Source: Geothermobacter hydrogeniphilus (GTDB lineage Bacteria; Desulfobacterota; Desulfuromonadia; Desulfuromonadales; Geothermobacteraceae). From it: a stretch of 64,000 bases of DNA. Positions 34,614 through 42,418 of this stretch are shown one piece after another. Below the pieces are notes generated by a model. That model saw only the letters and a list, made by a program, of their open reading frames with translations. It was not told where the DNA came from and did not search any database. Within the stretch, counting starts at the first letter, position 1, and each line of letters starts with the position of its first letter. The stretch lies in NCBI RefSeq assembly GCF_002093115.1, contig NZ_NAAD01000003.1, forward strand, positions 62,001 to 126,000, written 5' to 3'. The position numbers were made by a program, and so were the translations under genes.

Positions 34614-35474
34614 ATGTCCAGCGTTAATTTGTTCAATTTCACCACTATTGCTTATTTCTCCGCCATGATCCTTTTTGTCGGCTACCTGGTGACCCGCAAG
34701 GAGGGTGTTTCCCTGGTTGCCAACATTGCGACCTGGATCGGTTTTGTGCTGCATACCGGTGGCATCGGTCTGCGCTGGTACGAGTCCTACCAGATGCTCG
34801 GTGCCGACGGCAGGGCGCCGCTCTCAAATCTCTATGAATCGGTGGTTTTTTTCGCCTGGACCATCGTCTTGATCTACATCCTGATCGACCTGAAATACAA
34901 GCAGCGCGCGGTCGGAGCCTTTGTCGTGCCCTTCGCTTTTCTCGGCATGACCTGGGCCCAACTCAACCTCGATGACGCCATCGATCCCCTGGTCCCAGCG
35001 CTGCAGAGTAACTGGCTGACCTATCATGTCATCACCTGTTTTCTCGGCTATGCATGCTTCGCTGTCGCCTGCGGGGTGTCGATCATGTACCTGATCAAGT
35101 CGGGCAAGGAGCAGAATAATGCTGAATCGACTCCGGCCGGCGGGGTGATGTCGCTGTTCCCCAGCATCAAAGTGCTGGACGATATCAACTACAAGGCGAT
35201 CATGATCGGTTTTCCGCTGCTTTCCCTCGGTATCATTACCGGTGCCGCCTGGGCTAATTATGCCTGGGGAACTTATTGGAGCTGGGATCCGAAGGAGACC
35301 TGGAGCCTGATCGTCTGGTTCGTCTATGCCGCCTTCCTGCACGCCCGTTTTACCCGCGGATGGGTCGGCAGAAAGGCCGCCTGGCTGTCGGTGTTCGGCT
35401 TTGCCGCGACCATTTTCTGCTACCTTGGAGTGAACCTGGTGCTTTCCGGTCTTCATTCCTATGGTGGCGGTTGA
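34614..35474 (+). CDS. resC: ResC/CcsA-type heme lyase
   Basis: 286 residues from the ATG at 34614, behind AGGAGG. Eight hydrophobic segments and the WWD motif WGTYWSWDPKETWSL identify the heme-handling protein of system II. The conserved external histidines flanking the motif are seen as HTGGIGLRW near residue 44 and LTYHVITCF near 143. It works with ResB. 48 bp separate the two genes. Confidence 0.94.
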   Translation: MSSVNLFNFTTIAYFSAMILFVGYLVTRKEGVSLVANIATWIGFVLHTGGIGLRWYESYQMLGADGRAPLSNLYESVVFFAWTIVLIYILIDLKYKQRAVGAFVVPFAFLGMTWAQLNLDDAIDPLVPALQSNWLTYHVITCFLGYACFAVACGVSIMYLIKSGKEQNNAESTPAGGVMSLFPSIKVLDDINYKAIMIGFPLLSLGIITGAAWANYAWGTYWSWDPKETWSLIVWFVYAAFLHARFTRGWVGRKAAWLSVFGFAATIFCYLGVNLVLSGLHSYGGG

Positions 35475-35586
35475 TCTTCTCCCTCCCCCGGCCCGGCCGG
35501 CCGTGGTGTGAAGATTGCATCTTTTTATGGGGGCGGTTCCTGTTTGCAGCTCGAGTGAACTGCGCGGGAGCCGCCTTTTGTTTTTA

Positions 35587-35749
35587 ACCTGAATTCGTGA
35601 GTTTCTGACGGGCGGGAGTGTAAGTGCTTGTCCTGGATGGGATTTCCGAAAATTTGAAGCGCATTCATAGGTTCGCTGACGATTTTTGAGAAGCTCAGGC
35701 AGGTCAGTCTTGCGCTATCCGCTGGCAAGGAGTTCACTGCTTCAGGTTT
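35587..35749. repeat. family C MITE-like element
   Basis: About 163 bp; AACCTGAATTCGTGAGTTTC at the left is mirrored by AGTTCACTGCTTCAGGTT at the right. GTAAGTGCTTGTCCTGGATG inside. It sits in the 373-bp gap between resC and the large cytochrome gene. Confidence 0.85.
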
Positions 35750-35847
35750 AATCCCTGCCGAACGATCCCGGATGGGGTTCGGAAAGGGCTGGTCTGTGCC
35801 GTCTTTTGGCCGGATCGATGACTGTGTATTGACAGGAGGTTTCTGCA

Positions 35848-37806
35848 ATGGAGCGGCTGTTGAAATACCTTTTGATGGTTTTGGCGGCATTTTTCCTATT
35901 TCAGGGCAGTGCCTGGGCCGGTGGTTGCGTGACGACCGCCTGTCACGCCATCATGGGGAAGGCAAAAGTGGTGCATGGTCCGGTCGCGGTGGGGGAATGT
36001 GGTCTCTGTCACGAGTCGACCGGCAGGAAGCATCCGGGGAAGAAAGGTGCCTTCAAGCTGGTCAAGACCGGCAGCGATCTCTGTTATCTCTGTCACGACA
36101 GCAAAACCGAGGGGAAAAAACATATTCATCCGATTCTCGAAGAGGGTTGCACCGGTTGTCACAGCCCTCACCAGTCAGCCAATAAGTATTTCCTGCTGCA
36201 GCCCGGCAACGCGCTTTGTCTGATGTGTCATGATGACAAGGGTGGCGGAACCAATCAGCACCCGGCTGTGGAGGAAGGTTGTATCTCCTGTCACGATCCC
36301 CATGCCGGGGATGCTCCGAAGATGCTCAGTGTTGAAGGCAATGACCTTTGCCTGACCTGCCACGATGATCCGACCGGCGGCAGAAAATATGTTCATCCCG
36401 CCCTTGAGGAAGGCTGTACCTCCTGTCACGATCCCCATGATGGCCCGGCGCCGAAGATGCTGCCGGCGGAAGGCAAGGATCTTTGCCTGACCTGCCATGA
36501 CGACCCGACCGAGGGGATGAAATATGTTCATCCGGCCCTGGAAGACGGTTGTACCGCCTGCCATGACCCCCACGCCGGGGATGCGCCGAAGATGCTCAGT
36601 GCAGAGGGTAATGATCTCTGCCTGCAGTGCCATGATGATCCGACCGACGGGATGAAGGTGGTCCACCCGGCGGTGGAAGAGGGATGCGTCTCCTGCCATA
36701 ATCCGCATGCCAGCCCGAATCCGAAGATGCTTCGTGCCGCCGGCAGTGCTCTCTGTTACCAGTGTCACGAGAGCAAGACCGACGGTAAGGCGCATGTGCA
36801 TACCCCGGTGGCCGATGGGGAATGTACCTCCTGTCATGGACCTCATGGCGGTCCGAAGGAAAAGATGCTGCCTGCGACCGGCAGCGCTCTCTGCTATCAG
36901 TGTCATGATGACAAGACTGATGGTCAATTCGTGCATCCGCCGGTTGCCGCCGGTGAATGCGAGAGCTGCCATGATGTCCATGCTGCCGATGGGGAGTATC
37001 AGACCATCGAACCGGGCAATCAGCTCTGCTTCATGTGCCATGATGACAAGGCTGAACTGGGGACCATGAAGAATGTCCATCCGGTTGTCGCCGACGGTTG
37101 CACCAACTGCCACAACCCCCACAATGGACCGCAGCCGAAAATGTTGCCGGCTCGTGGAGACGCCCTCTGTGCCGGTTGTCATGATGACATTGCCGCTACG
37201 GCAAAAAATGCAGTTTCAAAGCATCCCGCCCTTGAGGATGGCTGCACCGTCTGTCATGATGTTCATGGTACCGGGCAACCACGCATGTTCAGCAGTCCTC
37301 TGGAAACCATGTGCTTTGACTGTCATGACGAGATGCAGGAGAAGATTGCCGGCAGTGTTTCCCAGCATCAGCCGGTGAAGAATGGCCGCTGTGTCGCCTG
37401 TCACGCGCCCCACGGGTCACGGAATCCACCGTTGCTGAGGGCGAGTTATCCTCCGCCGGGCGAGTTCTATGCGCCCTACCGGCCGGGGACCTATGCACTC
37501 TGTCTGACCTGCCATAACCGGGGCAAGTTGGAATATCGTCGTACCTCCGAGGCGACCAACTTTCGCAACGGGGATCGGAATCTGCATTACGTGCATGTCA
37601 ACAAGCGCACCAAGGGAAGGGTCTGTCGCACCTGTCACGATGTCCACGGTGCCGATCAGCCGAAGCTGGTTCAGAGCAAGACCCGTGGTTTCGGCAGCTG
37701 GGACATCCCGATCAAGTTGCAGAAGACCGAGACCGGCGGCACCTGCATGGTCGGGTGCCACCAGCCGCGGGGTTATGATCGGGTGCGTCCGGTGCGCAAC
37801 AAGTGA
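35848..37806 (+). CDS. large multiheme c-type cytochrome with about 25 heme motifs
   Basis: 652 residues with a signal peptide ending near residue 24 (GSAWA). There are 23 CxxCH motifs, plus CVTTACH (CX4CH) right after the signal and CMVGCH (CX3CH) near the end, giving up to 25 hemes. Most are in paired units: a 45-residue, two-heme repeat of the form CxxCHDPH..APKML..EG..LCLxCHDDPT..KxVHPALEEG, clearest from about residue 148 to 285. This is the doubled-CxxCH class of secreted cytochromes. No lipobox is seen, so it is periplasmic or extracellular. AGGAGGT lies seven bases ahead of the start. The next gene overlaps its stop codon by four bases. It should be the main electron carrier of this cluster. 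Confidence 0.93.
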   Translation: MERLLKYLLMVLAAFFLFQGSAWAGGCVTTACHAIMGKAKVVHGPVAVGECGLCHESTGRKHPGKKGAFKLVKTGSDLCYLCHDSKTEGKKHIHPILEEGCTGCHSPHQSANKYFLLQPGNALCLMCHDDKGGGTNQHPAVEEGCISCHDPHAGDAPKMLSVEGNDLCLTCHDDPTGGRKYVHPALEEGCTSCHDPHDGPAPKMLPAEGKDLCLTCHDDPTEGMKYVHPALEDGCTACHDPHAGDAPKMLSAEGNDLCLQCHDDPTDGMKVVHPAVEEGCVSCHNPHASPNPKMLRAAGSALCYQCHESKTDGKAHVHTPVADGECTSCHGPHGGPKEKMLPATGSALCYQCHDDKTDGQFVHPPVAAGECESCHDVHAADGEYQTIEPGNQLCFMCHDDKAELGTMKNVHPVVADGCTNCHNPHNGPQPKMLPARGDALCAGCHDDIAATAKNAVSKHPALEDGCTVCHDVHGTGQPRMFSSPLETMCFDCHDEMQEKIAGSVSQHQPVKNGRCVACHAPHGSRNPPLLRASYPPPGEFYAPYRPGTYALCLTCHNRGKLEYRRTSEATNFRNGDRNLHYVHVNKRTKGRVCRTCHDVHGADQPKLVQSKTRGFGSWDIPIKLQKTETGGTCMVGCHQPRGYDRVRPVRNK

Positions 37807-38945
37807 AGCGAGGGATGAAGGTGAGTTTGAGGCGGTTCTGCCATAAATACGGATGCTGGTTGTTGCTGCCGGTCCTGCTGTTGGCCGGATGTTCACCCGC
37901 CGCGGCACCCCGAAAAAGGTTTTTCTGGCCGATCGGGACGGGCCAGCCGCGCATTGAATATCTCAACTACTATCTTGGCGAACAGGATCTGAAGCGAGGG
38001 GTCGAGAACCCCTTTTCCGATGCCGTGTTCGGCAGGGAACGTCCGGTTCCGGTTTTTCAGCAGCCCCATGCCATTGCTGTCAAGAAGGACGAGGTACTGG
38101 TCTCTGATCTGATCATCAAGAAGGTTGTTGTCCTCGATTTTTCGCAAAAGAAAATCCGCTACCTGAAAGACGCCAAGGGGCGGGATTACCTCTTCCGTCG
38201 ACCGATCGGCATCGCCGTGGCTCCACGGGGTACAGTCCTGGTGGTTGATGCCATTGAGCATCGGGTTGATGTTTTTTCGGCTGCTGATGCCTACCTCAAA
38301 TCCTTCGGGCAGAATCATCTGTCACGACCCACCGGCATTGCCGTCTCTCCGGATGGTCAACAGGTCTGGGTGGTGGATACCGGTGCCCACAGGCTGGTTC
38401 ATTTTGATGGTGACGGAAACTATCTGGGTGAAATGGGGGCGCGCGGAGTGGCTCCCGGGATGTTCAATTTTCCTCTGGATGCTGATTTCGATGCCGAGGG
38501 GAATCTCTACGTTCTTGACGCGATGAATGCCCGGGTGCAGGTTTTTTCCCCGCAGGGTAAGTTTCTGCGCGCTTTCGGTGGTCGCGGGACCCAGCGGGGG
38601 CTGTTTCGCATTCCCAAAAGCCTAGCGGTCAGTCGAACTTCGGGGTTGATTTATGTGACCGATTCGATGGCCAACGATTTTATTGTTTTTGACCTGCAGG
38701 GGAGGCTGTTGCTGACTGTCGGCGGGCATTATGCCAGCAACCTGAGCAAGGTTGTGCCCGGAGGGATGAATCTGCCCAAGGCAATCGCGGTTGACAAGCA
38801 GGATGGGATCTGGGTTGTTGACGGGCTCAATCGTATGGTGCACCGTTTCCAGTATCTTACCCCCGCCTACCTGGAAAAACATCCGATCCTGCCTGGAGAG
38901 AGGCTGGTGCCGACGGCTGTTTTCAAGTCGACTCCAGCGAAGTAG
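37803..38945 (+). CDS. NHL-repeat (beta-propeller) lipoprotein 1
   Basis: 380 residues from a GTG overlapping the preceding stop; an ATG at 37815 is an alternative. A signal ends in the lipobox LLAGC. Residues 80-350 are six NHL-type blades, each about 45 residues, such as RRPIGIAVAPRGTVLVVDA, SRPTGIAVSPDG...VVDTGAHRLVHF and NLPKAIAVDKQDGIWVVDGL. Propellers of this kind bind other proteins. Coupled translation with the large cytochrome suggests they act together on the outer or inner membrane surface. No enzyme motif is visible. Confidence 0.88.
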   Translation: MKRGMKVSLRRFCHKYGCWLLLPVLLLAGCSPAAAPRKRFFWPIGTGQPRIEYLNYYLGEQDLKRGVENPFSDAVFGRERPVPVFQQPHAIAVKKDEVLVSDLIIKKVVVLDFSQKKIRYLKDAKGRDYLFRRPIGIAVAPRGTVLVVDAIEHRVDVFSAADAYLKSFGQNHLSRPTGIAVSPDGQQVWVVDTGAHRLVHFDGDGNYLGEMGARGVAPGMFNFPLDADFDAEGNLYVLDAMNARVQVFSPQGKFLRAFGGRGTQRGLFRIPKSLAVSRTSGLIYVTDSMANDFIVFDLQGRLLLTVGGHYASNLSKVVPGGMNLPKAIAVDKQDGIWVVDGLNRMVHRFQYLTPAYLEKHPILPGERLVPTAVFKSTPAK

Positions 38946-38984
38946 GTAAGATGAAAATGAAGCGCAACTGATGGAAGGTAAATT

Positions 38985-39977
38985 ATGAAAAAGCTGATCT
39001 GGATGTCGGTCCTGGCGGGTTCCCTGCTGGTGACGTCACTGGCGGCGGCGGCCGGTCTTGAAATTGTCTACCCGGCTGACAAGACGGTGGTGACCAAGTC
39101 CAATTACCTGATTATCAAGGGCGGGGATAAGCCTCAGCTTGAGGCGATGGTGATCACCATCAACGGGGTGGCCAGCGATCCGATCGATATTTCAGGGGCT
39201 GATTACCGGGCCGCCTTCGGCGACCTGCTGATTCTGCAGCCGGAATTCGATGCCGGTAAAAATCAGGTCGAGGTCAAGGGTTACGTCGCCGGGAAGCAGG
39301 TGGCCAGGGCGACGGCTGTTCTTTTCTATCAGAAGGACCCCATGACAGCTGTCCCGTCCGGGTTCGTGCCGTTTCGGATGCATACCGCCGAGCGTGAAGC
39401 CAAGTGTGTCGGCTGTCATAATATGAATCCGGACAAGGTTGAGATGCGGCAGACCGACCCGGCCAAGAATCCCTGCGCCTCCTGTCACCGTCGCATGCTG
39501 AATCGCAAGTACGTGCATGGACCGGCTGGTGCCATGCAGTGCGCGGCCTGTCACAGTATGCAGCCGAAGAATGGTGTCAAGTATACGGTTTCCAGTGATG
39601 ACGCGGCCCTTTGCGGTGGCTGCCACAGGCAACAGGAGGACCGTTTTGCCAGAAACAAGAAGTTGCACGGTCCGGTTGATGCCGGCCTCTGCCTGCCTTG
39701 TCATGACCCCCATGCCAGTGACCAGCCGGCGCAACTTGTCGCCAAGGTCAACGACCTCTGTCTCGGCTGCCATGAAGCGATTCGCGGCCAGGTCCACGCT
39801 GTTCAGGGGCTGACCGGCAACTCCCACCCCCTGGAGGGGCGTCCCGACCCGAGTCGGCCCGGACGTGAGCTTTCCTGCGCCGGCTGTCATGATCCCCACG
39901 GTGGTGCGGTGGAGCAGCTTTTTGTTCAGCAGAAGACCAGCCGTTTCGGACTCTGTGCGGTCTGCCATCAGAAGTAG
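38985..39977 (+). CDS. octaheme c-type cytochrome with N-terminal beta domain
   Basis: 330 residues. After a signal peptide (residues 1-23) comes a 100-residue non-heme domain (LEIVYPADKTVVTKSNYLII...VKGYVAGKQVARATAVLFY) with the alternating pattern of an Ig-like beta sandwich. Then eight CxxCH motifs: CVGCH, CASCH, CAACH, CGGCH, CLPCH, CLGCH, CAGCH and CAVCH. GGAAGGT lies six bases before the ATG. It follows the NHL gene by 39 bp. The beta domain may dock it to the propeller or the barrel. Confidence 0.9.
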   Translation: MKKLIWMSVLAGSLLVTSLAAAAGLEIVYPADKTVVTKSNYLIIKGGDKPQLEAMVITINGVASDPIDISGADYRAAFGDLLILQPEFDAGKNQVEVKGYVAGKQVARATAVLFYQKDPMTAVPSGFVPFRMHTAEREAKCVGCHNMNPDKVEMRQTDPAKNPCASCHRRMLNRKYVHGPAGAMQCAACHSMQPKNGVKYTVSSDDAALCGGCHRQQEDRFARNKKLHGPVDAGLCLPCHDPHASDQPAQLVAKVNDLCLGCHEAIRGQVHAVQGLTGNSHPLEGRPDPSRPGRELSCAGCHDPHGGAVEQLFVQQKTSRFGLCAVCHQK

Positions 39978-40092
39978 AGTGCGTCTTTTGCCAAATAGAC
40001 TTTCGGTCTTATGGCAGGACGCCGCCCGGTCTTTTGGGGGACCGGTGATGTAATCTCAGGAAAAACCGAGACTTGTTGGGGTGAATTCGGGT

Positions 40093-40108
40093 TGGCACAT
40101 GCCTTGCT
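40093..40108 (+). promoter_or_regulatory. sigma-54 promoter of the OmcE-like gene
   Basis: TGGCAC-ATGCC-TTGCT. GG at 40094-40095 and GC at 40106-40107 are ten bases apart, a perfect -24/-12 pair. It lies in the 248-bp gap after the octaheme gene, 118 bp before the start codon. A CCGGTC/GACCGG hairpin at 40027-40046 lies upstream. Confidence 0.85.
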
Positions 40109-40225
40109 ATGTGTTTGTGTGTAGCGATAAACCGCTCAAATACACGCCAGCGTGGCGTCGGGATGAGCATTGAACGATGAAGGGTGGATGGTCCACTCAA
40201 AACGCAACTCCAAGGAGGTAAGGAA

Positions 40226-40843
40226 ATGAAGAAGGTATTTGTTCTGGCCGCAGCGCTGATGCTGTTTGCCGCCCCTGCCATGGCCGTGATCAGCGGCTCC
40301 AAGCACGATTTTACCCAGGCTCCCTACAATGCCACCGAAATCTGTGTGTTCTGCCACACCCCGCATGGTGCCGACACCAGCGTGGCTGACGCGCCGCTGT
40401 GGAACCACTACACCACGACCCAGACGTTCACCACCTACACCTCGGCATCCCTCGACGGCACCATCACGTCGCCCTCAGGCCGCTCCAAGCTGTGCCTCTC
40501 CTGCCATGACGGCGTCACCGCCATCGACGCCTACGGCGGCGCGACCACCGGTACCCCGATGGCAACCGGTATTGCCGCCAACCTCGGTACCGACCTCAGC
40601 AACGACCACCCGGTCAGCGTGACCTACGAAGATGCGGCCAATGGCGGCACCGACGCCGGTCTGCGTGCTGCGGATGCCGCCGTCGGCACCTCGGTCACCA
40701 ACGGTGGTGTGACCCTGCCGCTGTACACTGACAAGGTCGAGTGCGCTTCCTGCCACGACGTGCACAACGGCGGCGCGGGTCAACCCATGCTGCGGGCCAG
40801 TAACGCCAACAGCGCCCTGTGCCTGGTCTGTCACAACAAGTAA
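40226..40843 (+). CDS. OmcE-like tetraheme c-type cytochrome (nanowire-family candidate)
   Basis: 205 residues from the ATG at 40226, behind AAGGAGG. Signal peptide 1-20 (AAPAMA). The start GSKHDF, then EICVFCHTPHGADTSVADAP, PLWNHY, SKLCLSCHDGVTAIDAYGG, NLGTDLSNDHPVSVTY, VECASCHDVHNGG and ALCLVCHNK carry four CxxCH motifs. From memory this order of blocks is that of the family that includes Geobacter OmcE, whose subunits stack into micrometre-long filaments. The call is by motif order, not alignment. It has its own sigma-54 promoter and its own terminator, so it is expressed separately from its neighbours and probably at high level. Confidence 0.88.
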   Translation: MKKVFVLAAALMLFAAPAMAVISGSKHDFTQAPYNATEICVFCHTPHGADTSVADAPLWNHYTTTQTFTTYTSASLDGTITSPSGRSKLCLSCHDGVTAIDAYGGATTGTPMATGIAANLGTDLSNDHPVSVTYEDAANGGTDAGLRAADAAVGTSVTNGGVTLPLYTDKVECASCHDVHNGGAGQPMLRASNANSALCLVCHNK

Positions 40844-40861
40844 GTCGTTATGTCTGCATTC

Positions 40862-40897
40862 AAGGCTCCCGGTCCCTGGGCCGGGAGCCTTTTTTTG
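40862..40897 (+). terminator. terminator after the OmcE-like gene
   Basis: An AAGGCTCCCGG/CCGGGAGCCT stem followed by seven T residues. Confidence 0.93.
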
Positions 40898-40969
40898 TTT
40901 CTTGACGGAAATCGTGTTAAAGTTTCCCACCTTCCGCAGTGAAGGAATTCTGGGTCAAGAGGTGAAGTC

Positions 40970-42073
40970 GTGCTGAAGAGATGCTGTACCGTTCTGGTCC
41001 TGGTTCTGTTGCTTGCCGGTTGTGCCGGTCCGAAGAAGAAGTTGGAGCCGGTCTATTTTCCTCCTCCCCCCGATCTGCCGCGTGTCCAGTATCTGACCAC
41101 CTTCATCACGGAACTCGATGTTCTGCCGGAGAACAAGCGTCGACTCGCCCTAGCGCTGGGCAATACGGCACCGATGGTTTTCAAGAAAGCGACCGATGTC
41201 GCCTTCTACGGACATGTCCTTTATGTTATTGATTCCGGGATTCAGGCGCTGTGGCGTTTTGATCTGCAGCAACGCAAAGCCAGGGTGCTGCAGGGGTTTG
41301 ATTCCGCCGGGGGGGGAGAGACCTTTGCCCTGCAGAAACCGGTCGGCCTGACCATTGATGAGCAGGGTCGGAAGTTTATCGCGGACAGTGGCCTGCATAC
41401 GGTCATTGTTCTCGACAAGGATGAGAAATACATTCGTTCCTACAGTTTCCCGGAGGGCTTCCGCCCGGGTGGAATGGTTGCCGCGGGGGGCAACTTGTGG
41501 GTCGGGGACCTGCGGCACCACCGGATTTATCGTATCGACATCGCCAATGGAGAAGTTCTGCAGACGTTCGGAACCAAAGAAGGTGAGTTGTACTGGCCCT
41601 ATTCGCTGGCTTTCGACAGTGCCGGAAATCTCGTCGTCAGTGACATGGGGCTGTTCAAAGTGCTGAAGTTTTCGCCTGAGGGCAAGCTCCTCGGGGAGAT
41701 CGGCCAGGTCGGTGACCGGCCGGGTCAGTTCACCCGGCCCAAGGGGATTGCCGTGGCCCCTGATGGGCTGCTGCATGTGGTCGACGGCGGCTTCGAGAAT
41801 GTCCAGGTTTTTGACCGCAACGATCGCCTGCTGATGTACTATGCTGATGCGCCCCCTCCGGCCAATCTTTTTCTGCCGCTGGGCATCGCCGTCAGTGCCG
41901 ATGTTGTTCCCGATCTGCAGGAATTTATCGCGCCCGGGTTCAAGGCCAGTTATGTAGTGGCGGTCGCCAACCAGTTCGGGCCGAGCCGGGTCAGTCTCTA
42001 TGCCTTCGGGGTGCGAGAGGGCGCCGACTATTCGAAGTATGGTCTTTCTACGGACAAGAAGAAGCCCCAATGA
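40970..42073 (+). CDS. NHL-repeat (beta-propeller) lipoprotein 2
   Basis: 367 residues from a GTG with GAGG seven bases upstream. A signal ends in LLLAGC (lipobox). The mature protein starts with a proline-rich stretch (FPPPPDLPRVQYL) also near the start of lipoprotein 1, then a run of propeller blades with repeats such as QKPVGLTIDEQGRKFIADSG, YWPYSLAFDSAGNLVVSDMG and TRPKGIAVAPDGLLHVVDGG. It is a diverged paralogue of the 37803-38945 product. It is flanked by terminators, making it a separate unit between the tetraheme gene and the barrel gene. Confidence 0.88.
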   Translation: MLKRCCTVLVLVLLLAGCAGPKKKLEPVYFPPPPDLPRVQYLTTFITELDVLPENKRRLALALGNTAPMVFKKATDVAFYGHVLYVIDSGIQALWRFDLQQRKARVLQGFDSAGGGETFALQKPVGLTIDEQGRKFIADSGLHTVIVLDKDEKYIRSYSFPEGFRPGGMVAAGGNLWVGDLRHHRIYRIDIANGEVLQTFGTKEGELYWPYSLAFDSAGNLVVSDMGLFKVLKFSPEGKLLGEIGQVGDRPGQFTRPKGIAVAPDGLLHVVDGGFENVQVFDRNDRLLMYYADAPPPANLFLPLGIAVSADVVPDLQEFIAPGFKASYVVAVANQFGPSRVSLYAFGVREGADYSKYGLSTDKKKPQ

Positions 42074-42110
42074 TGTTTATGGCGCCATTGCATGACTGAG
42101 TTTCACGCCG

Positions 42111-42138
42111 GGCCCGCTTTAATGCGGGCCTTTTTTTT
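42111..42138 (+). terminator. terminator after NHL lipoprotein 2
   Basis: GGCCCGC-TTTAAT-GCGGGCC followed by eight T residues. Confidence 0.93.
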
Positions 42139-42324
42139 GGTGGGCGGTCCGTTTTGGGCAACGCCTTTTCCCCGGTATTTCATGGTGTGAAGGCGGCGGC
42201 GTGGCGATATGCCGTACTGTGCTGAAGCACAGTTTTTGATGTGGTGTTGCATCGGCGGTTTTTCGAGTCGATCCCTGTATCTAACAGTCTGAAATAAATA
42301 GTGAAAAAGCTTATTGCCGAGGGT

Positions 42325-42362
42325 CCGCCATGAGCGTGAGCTATTTGCGATAGCCATGGCGG
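42325..42362 (+). other. leader stem-loop before the beta-barrel gene
   Basis: CCGCCATG pairs with CATGGCGG; inside it GCTAT pairs with ATAGC around a five-base loop, leaving a one-sided bulge AGCGTGA. It lies in the 345-bp gap 42074-42418, about 57 bp before the preferred start. No riboswitch class was matched. Confidence 0.5.
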
Positions 42363-42418
42363 CCGGGGAACGCTTTTTGCACCAAACAGGGCAGACTTTG
42401 TCGCGGGGACTTTGTAAA

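Noticed and set aside
39978-40080. Possible cyclic-dinucleotide (GEMM) riboswitch before the tetraheme gene
   Set aside because: GGTGATGTAATC faintly resembles the core, but the GGCAAACC segment and paired stem are absent, and the sigma-54 promoter lies downstream of it.
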